A stretch of DNA of 64,000 nt from Pseudomonadota bacterium (GTDB lineage: Bacteria; Pseudomonadota; Alphaproteobacteria; Caulobacterales; Caulobacteraceae): assembly GCA_018241995.1 (NCBI GenBank), contig JAFECT010000002.1:62001-126000 (forward strand), read 5' to 3'. The position numbers and the translations under genes were made by a program. Of the stretch, positions 36,450 through 46,196 are shown in pieces. Within the stretch, counting starts at the first letter, position 1. Every line of letters starts with the position of its first letter. The notes beneath the pieces are model-generated. The model did no database searches and was not told the DNA's origin. It saw nothing but the letters and a program-made list of their open reading frames with translations.

Positions 36450-38321
36450 TCAGGCCGCGCGCGGGCCGGACTTGCGCACATGGGCCAGCAGCGCGGTCAG
36501 GGCGCCGGGCGTGACGCCCTCCACCCGCGCCGCTTGGCCGAGCGTCAGGGGTTTCACCGCCATCAGCTTCTCGCGGCACTCGAAGGACAGGCCGCCCACG
36601 GCCGTGTAGTCGAGGTCGGCGGGCAGGCGCAGGTCCTCCTCCTTGCGGAAGGCCTCGGCGTCCGCCGCCTGGCGGTCGAGGTAGCCGGCGTAGAGGGCGT
36701 CGATCTCCACCTGCTCGGCCACGGCCTGCGGCCACGCGGCGATCTCCGGCCACTGCTTGGCGAACAGCTCCAGCGATGCGCCCGGATAGGCCAGGAGCTG
36801 CAACAGCGAACGGCGCTGGCCGTCCGGATTGACGGTCAGACCGAGGCTGCCCGCCTGTTGCGGCGTCAACGTCCAGGCCCCGGCCTGGGCGCGAGCGGCT
36901 TCGAGCGCTTCCTGTTTGCGCGCAAAGGACTCGAAGCGATCCTTGCCGACCAGGCCCAGGCCGTACGCACGTTGAGTCAATCGTTGATCGGCATTGTCGG
37001 CGCGCAGGGTCAGGCGGAACTCCGCCCGGCTGGTGAACATGCGGTAGGGCTCGGTCACGCCACGGGTGACAAGGTCGTCGATCATCACCCCGATGTAGGC
37101 TTCGTCCCGCGCGAAGGTGACGCCCTCGGCGCCCGACGCCGCCCGTGCGGCGTTCAAGCCGGCGACCAGCCCCTGGGCGCCCGCCTCCTCATAGCCTGTG
37201 GTGCCGTTGATCTGGCCGGCCAGGAACAGCCCCGGCAGACGCTTCACCTCAAGCGTCGGATAGAGCTCCCGCGGGTCGACATAGTCGTATTCGATCGCGT
37301 AGCCGTAGCGGCGCACCTTGACCTGCTCCAGCCCCGGGATGGTGCGCAGGAACAGGTCCTGGGTCGCCTCCGAGACTGAGGTCGAAATGCCGTTGGGATA
37401 GACGGTGTCGTCGTCCAGGCCCTCGGGCTCCAGGAAGACCTGGTGGGAGGTCTTGTCGGCGAAACGGACCACCTTGTCCTCGATCGAGGGGCAGTAGCGC
37501 GGGCCGCGGCCCGACAGCTTGCCGCCGTAGACCGCCGACTCCTCAAGCCGTTCGGCGATGATCCGGTGGGTTTCCTCCGTGGTCCAGGTGATGCCGCAGG
37601 CGACCTGGCGGGTCTCGATCCGCTCGGTCAGGAAGGAGAACGGCACAGGCGCTTCGTCCCCCGGCTGAAGCTCCACACGGTCCCAGGCGATGGTCGAGCC
37701 GTCCAGCCGTGCCGGCGTGCCGGTCTTCAGCCGACCCATGTCCAGGCCCAGGGCGTAGAGCCGGTCCGACAGGCCGATGGCGGGCTGATCGCCCACCCGG
37801 CCGGCGGGAATCCGCTCCTCACCGCGATGGATCACGCCCTTGAGGAAGGTGCCCGTGGTCAGAACGACCTGGCCAGAGCGATAGACCTCGCCGGTCGCGC
37901 CCACGACCCCCGCGACGCGGCCGTCCTGGACCAACAGGTCCTCGACCGCCTCAGCCTTCACGGTCAGGCCCGGGTAGGCCAGGAGTTCGGCCTGCATGGC
38001 CTCGCGATAGAGCCTGCGGTCGATCTGAGCCCGCGGGCCGCGTACGGCCGGGCCCTTGGAACGGTTCAACAGGCGGAATTGGATGCCGGCGCGGTCGGCC
38101 AGGCGGCCCATCAGCCCGTCCAGGGCGTCGATCTCGCGCACCAGATGGCCCTTGCCCAGGCCGCCGATGGCCGGATTGCAGGACATCTCGCCGATGGTCT
38201 CGATCTTGTGGGTCAAGAGCAGGGTGCGCGCGCCCATGCGGGCGGCGGCCGCCGCGGCTTCACAGCCGGCGTGCCCGCCCCCGATCACGATTACATCCCA
38301 ATGCGCAGCGCTCGAAGCCAC
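36450..38321 (-). CDS. mnmG: tRNA cmnm5U34 synthesis enzyme MnmG (GidA)
   Basis: With MnmE this FAD enzyme modifies the wobble uridine of several tRNAs. From GTG 38321 it is 623 residues, with [21 protein letters not shown] at residue 10, [20 protein letters not shown] near 47, a catalytic Cys region [15 protein letters not shown] near 285 and a C-terminal helical domain that binds MnmE. A GGAA precedes the GTG. Upstream GTG 38384 would overlap the -10 element. Its leader carries a terminator-like hairpin. Confidence 0.96.
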   Translation of the reverse strand: MASSAAHWDVIVIGGGHAGCEAAAAAARMGARTLLLTHKIETIGEMSCNPAIGGLGKGHLVREIDALDGLMGRLADRAGIQFRLLNRSKGPAVRGPRAQIDRRLYREAMQAELLAYPGLTVKAEAVEDLLVQDGRVAGVVGATGEVYRSGQVVLTTGTFLKGVIHRGEERIPAGRVGDQPAIGLSDRLYALGLDMGRLKTGTPARLDGSTIAWDRVELQPGDEAPVPFSFLTERIETRQVACGITWTTEETHRIIAERLEESAVYGGKLSGRGPRYCPSIEDKVVRFADKTSHQVFLEPEGLDDDTVYPNGISTSVSEATQDLFLRTIPGLEQVKVRRYGYAIEYDYVDPRELYPTLEVKRLPGLFLAGQINGTTGYEEAGAQGLVAGLNAARAASGAEGVTFARDEAYIGVMIDDLVTRGVTEPYRMFTSRAEFRLTLRADNADQRLTQRAYGLGLVGKDRFESFARKQEALEAARAQAGAWTLTPQQAGSLGLTVNPDGQRRSLLQLLAYPGASLELFAKQWPEIAAWPQAVAEQVEIDALYAGYLDRQAADAEAFRKEEDLRLPADLDYTAVGGLSFECREKLMAVKPLTLGQAARVEGVTPGALTALLAHVRKSGPRAA

Positions 38322-38335
38322 AGCGGATTCCGACG

Positions 38336-38361
38336 AAAAACGCCCCCGGCGGGCGGGGGCG
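38336..38361 (-). terminator. terminator-like hairpin in the mnmG leader
   Basis: Read on the minus strand, CGCCCCC and GGGGGCG pair around a seven-base loop and are followed by five T residues (38340 down to 38336), then the mnmG GTG 15 bases later. It lies between the probable promoter at 38375-38403 and mnmG, so it could attenuate the mnmG-rsmG-parA-parB operon. It may also end transcripts from mnmE. Confidence 0.7.
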
Positions 38362-38374
38362 GACTGATAGCGTA

Positions 38375-38403
38375 GATATAGCACTTCGCGCGAGAGGGGT
38401 CGA
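38375..38403 (-). promoter_or_regulatory. probable promoter of the mnmG-rsmG-parA-parB operon
   Basis: On the minus strand TCGACCC (38403-38397) and GCTATATC (38382-38375) are 14 bases apart. The -10 matches GCTANAWC perfectly and the -35 matches TTGACGS at 5 of 7. The start would be near 38368, giving a leader of about 47 bases that contains the terminator-like hairpin. Confidence 0.65.
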
Positions 38404-38437
38404 ATCCGGCGATGTCGCGCGCCACCGCAAGCCGCGC

Positions 38438-38453
38438 CGTTTCACGTGAAACA
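38438..38453. other. parS site 1 (ParB-binding centromere)
   Basis: CGTTTCACGTGAAACA contains the perfect palindrome GTTTCACGTGAAAC at 38439-38452, the core parS sequence conserved across bacteria. It starts just beyond the mnmE stop and upstream of the mnmG promoter, about 4 kb from parA and parB and about 7.7 kb from the probable origin. Confidence 0.95.
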
Positions 38454-39800
38454 TCACTTGCCGATGCAGAAGCTCGCAAAGACCACATCGAGCACATCCT
38501 CGGCGTCGATCCGGCCCGAAACCCGTCCGAGCGAGCGCGCGGCCAACCGGAAATCCTCCGCGGCCAGCTCCGGACCGAGGCGCAGAGCGTCCATGGCCCT
38601 GGCCAAGTGATCCCGCGCTTCGGTCAGGCGCATGCGGTGCCGTTCGCGCGTGACCGACGGGAAATCGGCGCCGCTGAGATCAGCGACAACCCGCCTCTCC
38701 AGCGTCTCGGCCAGGACTTCCAGCCCGGCCTCCGTCGCAGCGCTCAGCCTCAGCACACCCAGCCCTGCCCCGCGGGCATGCGCCTCCGCTCCGGTTCCAT
38801 CCGCGCCGGCCTGGAGGTCGGCCTTGTTAAGCAGCAAGAGATCGCCCGCACGGACTAGATCCGCCGCCTCGCTCCAGCCCCCCTCGCTGCCGGAGGCGTC
38901 GACCACCCAAAGCCGCAGGGCCGAGTCATCCGCCCAGGCGCGGGCCCGGCGGACGCCTTCGGCCTCGACCACGTCTTCGCTGACGCGCACGCCGGCGGTG
39001 TCGGCGATCACGCACTGAAACCCCGCCACGTGGAACGTCGCTTCGATCACGTCGCGCGTGGTGCCGGGGATCGGCGTTACGATCGCCGCCTCGCGCCGGA
39101 CCAGCCGGTTGAACAGGCTGGACTTGCCGGCGTTGGGGGCGCCGATGACCGCGATGCGGTAGCCGTCGCGGACGCGTTCCCCACGCGCCGCCTCAGCCAG
39201 AGCCTGGTCCAACTGGTCGATCAGGCTCTGGGCCCGCGGCGCCACGCGTGACGCGAGGGCGTCCGGCAAGTCCTCGTCAGGGAAGTCGATCTCGGCCTCG
39301 AGCAGGGCCAGGCATTCGATCAACTCGATCCGCCATGCCTCATAGCGACGTCCCAGGGCGCCGCCGAGTTGGTCCAGGGCCTGGCGCCGCTGGGCCTCGG
39401 ACTCCGCGTCCACGAGATCCGCCACCGCCTCGGCCTGGGCCAAGTCGAGCTTGCCGTTCTGGAAGGCGCGACGGGTGAATTCCCCAGGCTCAGCGGGCCT
39501 GAGGTCCAGGTTGCAGAGCCGCTCGGAAACGGCCTCGACGACCGCGCGGCCGCCATGAAGGTGCAGTTCGGCTGCGTCTTCACCCGTATAGCTGGCCGGC
39601 CCCGGAAACCACAGCACCAGCGCCTGGTCCAACGTCGCGCCGTCGGCGCCCCGCACCGTCCGCAGGCCGGCGAGCCTCGGCTTCAACGCGCCGTCCACCA
39701 TCGCCTCCAGGGCCGCCCGAGTCCCTGGCCCCGACAGGCGGATCACCGCCACCGCGGCGCGGCCGGGCGCGGTGGCGAGGGCGAAGATGGTCTCGTTCAC
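38454..39800 (-). CDS. mnmE: tRNA modification GTPase MnmE (TrmE)
   Basis: The 448-residue protein works with MnmG on wobble uridine. It has an N-terminal tetrahydrofolate-binding domain, then a GTPase with APNAGKSSLFNRL near residue 224, TTRDVIE, DTAGVR near 270 and NKAD near 325, and ends in the conserved CIGK whose cysteine is required. It starts at GTG 39800, overlapping the stop of the DUF6489 gene by four bases (GTGA). parS site 1 begins right after its stop. Confidence 0.97.
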   Translation of the reverse strand: MNETIFALATAPGRAAVAVIRLSGPGTRAALEAMVDGALKPRLAGLRTVRGADGATLDQALVLWFPGPASYTGEDAAELHLHGGRAVVEAVSERLCNLDLRPAEPGEFTRRAFQNGKLDLAQAEAVADLVDAESEAQRRQALDQLGGALGRRYEAWRIELIECLALLEAEIDFPDEDLPDALASRVAPRAQSLIDQLDQALAEAARGERVRDGYRIAVIGAPNAGKSSLFNRLVRREAAIVTPIPGTTRDVIEATFHVAGFQCVIADTAGVRVSEDVVEAEGVRRARAWADDSALRLWVVDASGSEGGWSEAADLVRAGDLLLLNKADLQAGADGTGAEAHARGAGLGVLRLSAATEAGLEVLAETLERRVVADLSGADFPSVTRERHRMRLTEARDHLARAMDALRLGPELAAEDFRLAARSLGRVSGRIDAEDVLDVVFASFCIGK

Positions 39801-40045
39801 CGCTTGGTGGTGTTGGCGGCGCCCGAAGCAGCGGCGGTCATCAGGTTACGGAACTGCTCCTGGGCCTGCAGGCCGAAGGCGGTCCAGGTCTTCATCAGCT
39901 CATCGGGCTGAAGCGCGGAGACGTTGGCGTCGATCCGCTTCTTCATCTCCTCCACGAGATGGTCGTTCAGGGGCTCGACATTGGGCAACCCCAGGAAGGC
40001 GCGGGCCTCGGCCGGGGTGCAATCGATCTCGATCTTGACATTCAT
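39797..40045 (-). CDS. DUF6489 family protein
   Basis: The 82-residue acidic/amphipathic protein (MNVKIEIDCTPAEARAFLGLP...QAQEQFRNLMTAAASG) matches DUF6489, a small alphaproteobacterial family of unknown function. It is translationally coupled to mnmE through a four-base overlap. The C-terminal helix resembles those of phasin-like or polyhydroxyalkanoate-associated small proteins, but that likeness is weak. Confidence 0.85.
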   Translation of the reverse strand: MNVKIEIDCTPAEARAFLGLPNVEPLNDHLVEEMKKRIDANVSALQPDELMKTWTAFGLQAQEQFRNLMTAAASGAANTTKR

Positions 40046-40132
40046 GGGTCTGACCCTGTCCTAACCCGGCCCGCATCGCCGGTCCGCGCTTCGGGCGCAA
40101 GCTTAGCCCCCGAAAAGCTGAAGGAACACGCG

Positions 40133-40837
40133 ATGCCCAACGAACGCTGGACGATCAAGTCCGCAGACGGAGAATTCGGCGCCTATGTCGCCAAGCCCGA
40201 GGGCCAGGGCCCCTGGCCGGCCATCGTGGTGATCCAGGAGATCTTCGGCGTCAACAAGGTCATGCGCGACACCTGCGACCGGCTCGCCGCCGACCTCGGC
40301 GCCCTGTGCGTCTGTCCCGACCTGTTCTGGCGGATCGAGCCGGGCATCGACATCACCGACCAGTCCGAGGCCGAGTGGAAGCAGGCCTTCGCCCTCTACA
40401 ACGCCTTCGACGTCGACAAGGGGATTGAGGACATCGCCGCGACCATCGCCCAGGTGCGCGAGAGCGGCCTGACCAACGGCAAGGTCGGCGCGGTCGGCTT
40501 CTGCCTCGGAGGTTTGCTGGCCTTCCTGACCGCGACGCGCACCGACGCGGACGCCGCCGTCGGCTACTATGGCGTGGGGGTCGAAAACCATCTCGGCGAG
40601 GCGGAACGGCTGCACAATCCGCTGATGCTACACGTCGCTGAGGAGGACGGCTTCTGTCCCAAGGACGCCCAGGCGCGCATCCTGGCGTCGCTGGGCAACC
40701 ACCCCTGCGCCCAGATCTACACCTATCCCGGCTGCGACCACGCGTTCGCGCGGCCCGGCGGCCAGCATTTCAATGCCGAAGCCGCGGCCCTGGCCAACAG
40801 CCGCACCGAGGCCTTCTTCAAGAAGAACCTCAGCTGA
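40133..40837 (+). CDS. dienelactone hydrolase family protein
   Basis: The 234-residue alpha/beta hydrolase has the family motifs IQEIFGVNKVMRD near residue 36, the nucleophile cysteine in GAVGFCLGG near 123, an Asp in the AEEDGFCP segment and the His of GCDHAFARP near 204, forming a Cys-Asp-His triad. Substrate is unknown; true dienelactone breakdown genes are absent. AAGGA lies before ATG 40133. The stop overlaps the next gene in TGATG. Confidence 0.93.
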   Translation: MPNERWTIKSADGEFGAYVAKPEGQGPWPAIVVIQEIFGVNKVMRDTCDRLAADLGALCVCPDLFWRIEPGIDITDQSEAEWKQAFALYNAFDVDKGIEDIAATIAQVRESGLTNGKVGAVGFCLGGLLAFLTATRTDADAAVGYYGVGVENHLGEAERLHNPLMLHVAEEDGFCPKDAQARILASLGNHPCAQIYTYPGCDHAFARPGGQHFNAEAAALANSRTEAFFKKNLS

Positions 40838-41808
40838 TGCGCGCGATCGAAGCCGAAAAGGCCGGCGGGCCGGAGGTGCTCCGGCTGGTCGACGCCCCTC
40901 TGCCCGAGCCCGGCCCGGGCCAGATCCGCATTCGCCACGAGGCGATCGGGCTCAACTTCATCGAGGTCTATCAGCGCACCGGCCTCTACCCGATGACCTA
41001 TCCGGCCCGGTTGGGTCAGGAGGCGGCCGGCGTGGTCGATGCGGTCGGTGACGGCGTGACCCGCTTCAAGATGGGCGACCGGGCCGGCTTCGTCGGCGGC
41101 AGCTCCGGCGCCTATGCCGAGGCCAGCATCGTTCCGGCCGAGCGGGCGGTGCACATCCCGGCGTCGGTGCCTTCGGAAACCGCAGCCGCGTGCCTGCTCA
41201 AGGGTATGACCGCGGAGTTCCTGGTACGGCGGACGTTTCACGTGAAACAAGGTGACGCCATGCTCGTTCACGCGGCCGCCGGCGGCGTCGGTTCGATCTT
41301 GACCCAGTGGGGCCATGCCCTGGACGCCCGGGTTCTCGGAGCGGTGGGCTCCGACGAAAAAGCCAAGGTCGCCAAGGCGCAAGGCTGCGACGAAGTCCTG
41401 ATCTACGGCCGTGACAATGTCCCCGAACGGGTCAAGGCCCTGACCGGCGGGAAGGGCGCCGCCGTCGTCTATGACTCGGTAGGCAAGGCGACCTTCGACG
41501 ACTCCCTCGCCAGCCTTGCAAAGCGTGGCATGCTCGTCAGCTTCGGCAATGCCTCGGGGCCTGCGCCTGCGATCGAACCGCTTCGTCTGTCACGCGGCGG
41601 CTCGCTGTTCCTGACCCGCCCGACCCTGTTCGATTACATCGCCACGACCGAGGAGCTCGATGAATCCGCCGCCGCCCTGTTCGAGATGGTCGGCTCCGGC
41701 AAGATTCGCATCGAGATCGGTCAGCGCTTCCCGCTCGACCAGGTCCGCCAGGCTCACGAAGCGCTCGAGGGCCGCAAGACCACCGGATCGACGGTGATCG
41801 TGCCCTGA
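40837..41808 (+). CDS. NADPH:quinone oxidoreductase (zeta-crystallin type)
   Basis: The 323-residue MDR-superfamily enzyme reduces quinones with NADPH. It has the N-terminal GroES-like fold, HAAAGGVGSILTQWG as the nucleotide-binding loop near residue 146 and no zinc ligands. It overlaps the dienelactone hydrolase gene by one base. parS site 2 lies inside it (41234-41249), encoding TFHVKQ. A bidirectional terminator separates it from rho. Confidence 0.93.
   Translation: MRAIEAEKAGGPEVLRLVDAPLPEPGPGQIRIRHEAIGLNFIEVYQRTGLYPMTYPARLGQEAAGVVDAVGDGVTRFKMGDRAGFVGGSSGAYAEASIVPAERAVHIPASVPSETAAACLLKGMTAEFLVRRTFHVKQGDAMLVHAAAGGVGSILTQWGHALDARVLGAVGSDEKAKVAKAQGCDEVLIYGRDNVPERVKALTGGKGAAVVYDSVGKATFDDSLASLAKRGMLVSFGNASGPAPAIEPLRLSRGGSLFLTRPTLFDYIATTEELDESAAALFEMVGSGKIRIEIGQRFPLDQVRQAHEALEGRKTTGSTVIVP
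41234..41249. other. parS site 2, inside the quinone oxidoreductase gene
   Basis: CGTTTCACGTGAAACA contains the perfect 14-base core GTTTCACGTGAAAC at 41235-41248 and has the same flanking bases C and A as site 1. It is read in frame as part of the coding sequence, about 2.8 kb from site 1 and 4.9 kb from the probable origin. Confidence 0.93.
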
Positions 41809-41832
41809 TCCGAGCGGCAATGGCAGAGAAGA

Positions 41833-41860
41833 AAAAGGCGGCCTTCGCGGGCCGCCTTTT
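41833..41860. terminator. bidirectional terminator between the quinone oxidoreductase gene and rho
   Basis: AAAAGGCGGCC (41833-41843) and GGCCGCCTTTT (41850-41860) form a perfect 11-bp stem around TTCGCG. The A-tract on one side and T-tract on the other let it work for both convergent genes. Confidence 0.92.
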
Positions 41861-41865
41861 CAGTA

Positions 41866-43179
<1,314 letters not shown>

Positions 43180-43390
43180 GGGATTTCACTCGTCGTCAGG
43201 CCGGACCCATGGCGAGCCCGGCTTTTGCAGTCTGGTTTGCGCCGAGGCGCTGAGGGGATTGCCGACCGCGAAGGCCGCGGAAGACGGCGGCCCGGGTGGC
43301 GAAGAGAAGGGCGGCGCAAAGCAGGTTTGCGCCTCGCGCCCAGCGGAACCACAGGCGAAGAGCCGCGTCAAGCACGGCCGGATGCGGTGT
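43180..43390 (-). promoter_or_regulatory. rho leader region with inverted and direct repeats
   Basis: The 211 bases between hemJ and rho carry no convincing gene. A perfect hairpin GGCGCAAA-GCAGG-TTTGCGCC lies at 43313-43333, and its right arm recurs as GGTTTGCGCC at 43234-43243, so two different stems are possible. On the minus strand TTGACGC (43371-43365) is a perfect -35, but no good -10 follows. A TTG-started frame (43371-43186) of 61 codons exists but has no family resemblance. Confidence 0.45.
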
Positions 43391-43864
43391 TCAGCCGCCG
43401 AATTCCGTGGTGACCGCCAGGACCATCACGATCGCCGCCAGGAACGGCAGCTCGTTGACCATGCGCCAGTACTTCTCCGAGCGGGTGTTCTCGTGCCGCT
43501 CGAAGCGCTTGCGCGCGACCATCAGATAGTGGTGCCACCCTGTCAGGAAAACCACCCCGGCCAGCTTGGTGAGCATCCAGGGCTGGGCCAGGAAGGCGCC
43601 GACAGGGCCCCACACGCCGTCCCCATAGCCGCGGCTCCTGATCCAGATCAGGGTGAGGCCGAGGATCCAGGCGACGACCATGGCCGGGTTCATGATGATC
43701 TTCAGGAGCTTGCGCTCCATGGTCTGGAAGGTCTCGTCCATCTGCGAGCCCGCTTCGGCGCGGGTGTGATAGGCGAACAGCCGGGGCAGGTAGAGAAGCC
43801 CCGCCATCCAGGCGATCACGGCCAGGATGTGCAGGCCGCGGACCAGATCATAGTACTTCGCCAT
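43391..43864 (-). CDS. hemJ: protoporphyrinogen oxidase HemJ
   Basis: The 157-residue membrane protein oxidises protoporphyrinogen IX to protoporphyrin IX. It has four helices and the conserved HILAVIAWMAGLLYLPRLF near residue 12, a conserved Lys/His set including LLKIIMNPAM and GWHHYLMVARKRFE, and ends VTTEFGG. ATG 43864 overlaps the hemH stop by one base (TGATG). Last gene of the hemE-hemH-hemJ operon. Confidence 0.92.
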   Translation of the reverse strand: MAKYYDLVRGLHILAVIAWMAGLLYLPRLFAYHTRAEAGSQMDETFQTMERKLLKIIMNPAMVVAWILGLTLIWIRSRGYGDGVWGPVGAFLAQPWMLTKLAGVVFLTGWHHYLMVARKRFERHENTRSEKYWRMVNELPFLAAIVMVLAVTTEFGG

Positions 43865-44916
43865 CAGTTCGCTCCCATCGCCGCGCCCCTGGCCGGGCAT
43901 CTGGAAAAGCCCGCCCCGCACCAGCGTCCGCCGCAGGCGCTTTCGGTGGCGGGGCTGCGGTCCAGCGCGCCGCCGACAATCTTCGCCAAGGCCGCGATGA
44001 AGGCCGGCGCGGTCCCTAGGGCCGGCACGCGCACATAGGCCGGACAGCCAAGCGACTTGGCCAGGGCCCCGTAGTCGTGGTCGAGCTCCACCAGGGTCTC
44101 GACGTGTTCGGAGACGAAGGCGACGGGGCAGACCACCACGCCCTTGCCTTCCTGCGCCGCGGCGGTGATCGCCTCCACGGTCGATGGGCCGATCCACTTC
44201 AGCGGCCCGACCCGGCTCTGATAGCAGACTTGCCAGTCCCACCCGGCGCCCAGCCGCTCGGCGATCGCCCTGGCCCCGGCCTCGACCTGGCTCTGGTAGG
44301 GGTCGCCCGCGGCCACGACCTTTTCGGGTAGGCCGTGAGCGGAGAACAGCAGGCGCACCGGCGAGAGATTTCCGGCGGCGTTCCAGGCGGCTCGGATGGC
44401 GTCCGCGTGGGCCTGGGCGAAGTCGGCGCCGTCGGGATAGCAGCACACCGCTCTGACCATCCCCGGCCCGGAATAGGCCTCCCGCCAGGCCTTCAGCGAC
44501 GAAGCGGTCGTGGTGGTGGAGAACTGCGGATAGAGCGGCAGCAGCACCACCTCGTCCGGCGCGAAAGCCTCAACCGCGCGGGCGGTCTCCTCCGTGAAGG
44601 GCTTCCAGTAGCGCATGGCGATGAAGCACTTGGCCTCCTGGCCCGGCAGCGCTTCGGCCAGGGCCTGGTCCAGGGCGTCGGCCTGCGCCCTGGTCTCCTG
44701 CAGGATCGGCGAGCCGCCGCCCATGATCGCATAGTTGGCCCGGGCCGACTTGGTCCGGGTGGTCGAGATCAACGCCGCGAGCGCCAAGCGCGGCGGCAGG
44801 GGAAGGCCGATGATCGCCGGGTCCTTGAACAGGTTGAACAGGAAGGGCCGCACCGCCTCGGGACCGTCAGGGCCCCCGAGGTTGAACAGCACCACCGCCA
44901 GGCGTTTGCGCGTCAC
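43864..44916 (-). CDS. hemH: ferrochelatase
   Basis: Ferrochelatase inserts Fe2+ into protoporphyrin IX. The 350-residue product starts at GTG 44916 (overlapping the hemE stop) with VVLFNLGGPDGPEAV, has the catalytic His in LLFSAHGLPEKV near residue 195 and Glu in FVSEHVETLVELD near 268. The C-terminus carries a cysteine cluster (SACGGRWCGAGFSRC) where microbial [2Fe-2S] ferrochelatases, including Caulobacter's, bind their cluster. The frame is open 32 codons upstream inside hemE. Confidence 0.96.
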   Translation of the reverse strand: MTRKRLAVVLFNLGGPDGPEAVRPFLFNLFKDPAIIGLPLPPRLALAALISTTRTKSARANYAIMGGGSPILQETRAQADALDQALAEALPGQEAKCFIAMRYWKPFTEETARAVEAFAPDEVVLLPLYPQFSTTTTASSLKAWREAYSGPGMVRAVCCYPDGADFAQAHADAIRAAWNAAGNLSPVRLLFSAHGLPEKVVAAGDPYQSQVEAGARAIAERLGAGWDWQVCYQSRVGPLKWIGPSTVEAITAAAQEGKGVVVCPVAFVSEHVETLVELDHDYGALAKSLGCPAYVRVPALGTAPAFIAALAKIVGGALDRSPATESACGGRWCGAGFSRCPARGAAMGAN

Positions 44917-45968
44917 CCCAGGGTCCCTCGACCGGTCACCCGCTTCAGTACCTGTTCGACATGAGCGATAGGCGTGTCGGGCAGGATGCCGTGACCGAGG
45001 TTGAAGATCCAAGGTCCCTGGCCCCAGGCTTCGAGCAGTTCCTCGACCCGCCGGTCCAGCGCAGGTCCGCCGGCGCGCAGCAGCAGGGGATCAAGCGCGC
45101 CCTGGATCGGCCGGACGCCCTGGACCGCCTTGCCTATGGCGAGCGGCGCAGCGGTGTCGAGGGCCACCGCCTGGACCTCCACGCCCCGAGCATAGGTCTC
45201 GGCCATCGCCGCGGAGCCGCGCGGGAAACCGATCAGCGGCTGGGTCACCCCCAGGGCGCGCAGCCGCGCCACCAGCTTGGCGTGGGGCGCGATCACCAGG
45301 CGGTGGAACAGGTCCTCCGGCAGGCCCTCGGCCCAGGATTCGAAGATCTTCAGCACCTGGGCGCCTGACCTGGCCTGCATGGCCAGATAATGGGCGCTGG
45401 CCTCGACCAGCACGTCCAGGAGGGCGTCGATCTCCTCGGGCTGCTCGTATGCGAAGCGACGCGCCGCGGAGCGCTCGTGCAGGCCGTCGCCGTCGAGCAT
45501 GTAGGTCAGCACGGTCCAAGGCGCGCCGCAGAAGCCGATCAGGGCGCGCTCCGGCTCGAGCGCGGCCCGCACCCGCGACAGGGTCTCGCCCACAGCGCTC
45601 AGCGCCTCGCCGGCCTGGGCGGCCTTCTCGCGCATGGCCTCGATCGGCGGCAGGGCGCCGAGCTTGGGCCCCTCACCCGCCTCGAACCAGACGTCCTGGC
45701 CCAGCGCCCGAGGGATCAGCAGGATGTCAGCAAAGACGATGGCCGCATCGAAGGGGAAGCGCCGCATCGGCTGCAGAGTAGCTTCCGCCGCCATCTCCGG
45801 GTTCAGGCAGAAGGCGATGAAGTCCGGCGCCTGGGCCCGCAAAGCCCGGTATTCGGGCAGATACCGCCCGGCCTGGCGCATGAACCACACCGGCGGGCGC
45901 GGACCGGTGCGGCCGTTCAGGACATCGAGGAGCAAGGGCTGGAAAGCCGAGGATTCTGAGCCGGTCAT
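44913..45968 (-). CDS. hemE: uroporphyrinogen decarboxylase
   Basis: The enzyme makes coproporphyrinogen III. The 351-residue barrel has RTPVWFMRQAGRYLPEYR-type start (RPPVWFMRQAGRYLPEYR, near residue 22), the catalytic Asp in FPFDAAIVFADILLIP near 72, a conserved GFCGAPWTVLTYM near 145 and HGILPDTPIAHVE near 325. It is the first gene of hemE-hemH-hemJ and starts at the edge of the probable origin, as in Caulobacter. Confidence 0.97.
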   Translation of the reverse strand: MTGSESSAFQPLLLDVLNGRTGPRPPVWFMRQAGRYLPEYRALRAQAPDFIAFCLNPEMAAEATLQPMRRFPFDAAIVFADILLIPRALGQDVWFEAGEGPKLGALPPIEAMREKAAQAGEALSAVGETLSRVRAALEPERALIGFCGAPWTVLTYMLDGDGLHERSAARRFAYEQPEEIDALLDVLVEASAHYLAMQARSGAQVLKIFESWAEGLPEDLFHRLVIAPHAKLVARLRALGVTQPLIGFPRGSAAMAETYARGVEVQAVALDTAAPLAIGKAVQGVRPIQGALDPLLLRAGGPALDRRVEELLEAWGQGPWIFNLGHGILPDTPIAHVEQVLKRVTGRGTLG

Positions 45969-46003
45969 CGCGGGCCTCTTAGGGCCTCACCCCCTCCTCT
46001 CTC

Positions 46004-46036
46004 AATCCCTAATAAGAAGAAGAGAAAATATAGAGG
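46004..46036. other. AT-rich stretch, candidate DNA-unwinding element
   Basis: This is among the most AT-rich stretches in the window, purine-rich (ATAAGAAGAAGAGAAAATAT at its core), inside the probable origin on the hemE side. It would be the natural melting site. Confidence 0.65.
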
Positions 46037-46159
46037 AGAGCAGTAGGAGGCGGGCGCCGCGGGGATAAGCGCCTCGGCGCCCAGGCCGCTCGGCGACGGC
46101 GCCCGGCTTCTTCCACGAATGCTCCGGCCCCGGAGTTATCCTGTGGAAGACGGGGATCG

Positions 46160-46196
46160 TTAACCAAGCGTTAGGAATTCTTACCAAAACCCTAAC
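46160..46196. promoter_or_regulatory. CtrA-like binding sites in the origin
   Basis: TTAA-N7-TTAG at 46160-46174 (reverse strand CTAA-N7-TTAAC) and TTAC-N7-CTAAC at 46181-46196 each resemble the CtrA consensus TTAA-N7-TTAAC with one or two mismatches. In Caulobacter CtrA at such sites blocks initiation. The first also overlaps a possible hemE promoter on the minus strand. Confidence 0.6.

Noticed and set aside
43186-43371. 61-codon TTG-started frame before rho as a leader peptide
   Set aside because: TTG start without a ribosome site, proline/serine-rich shadow composition, and the start overlaps a possible -35. The leader is better treated as non-coding.
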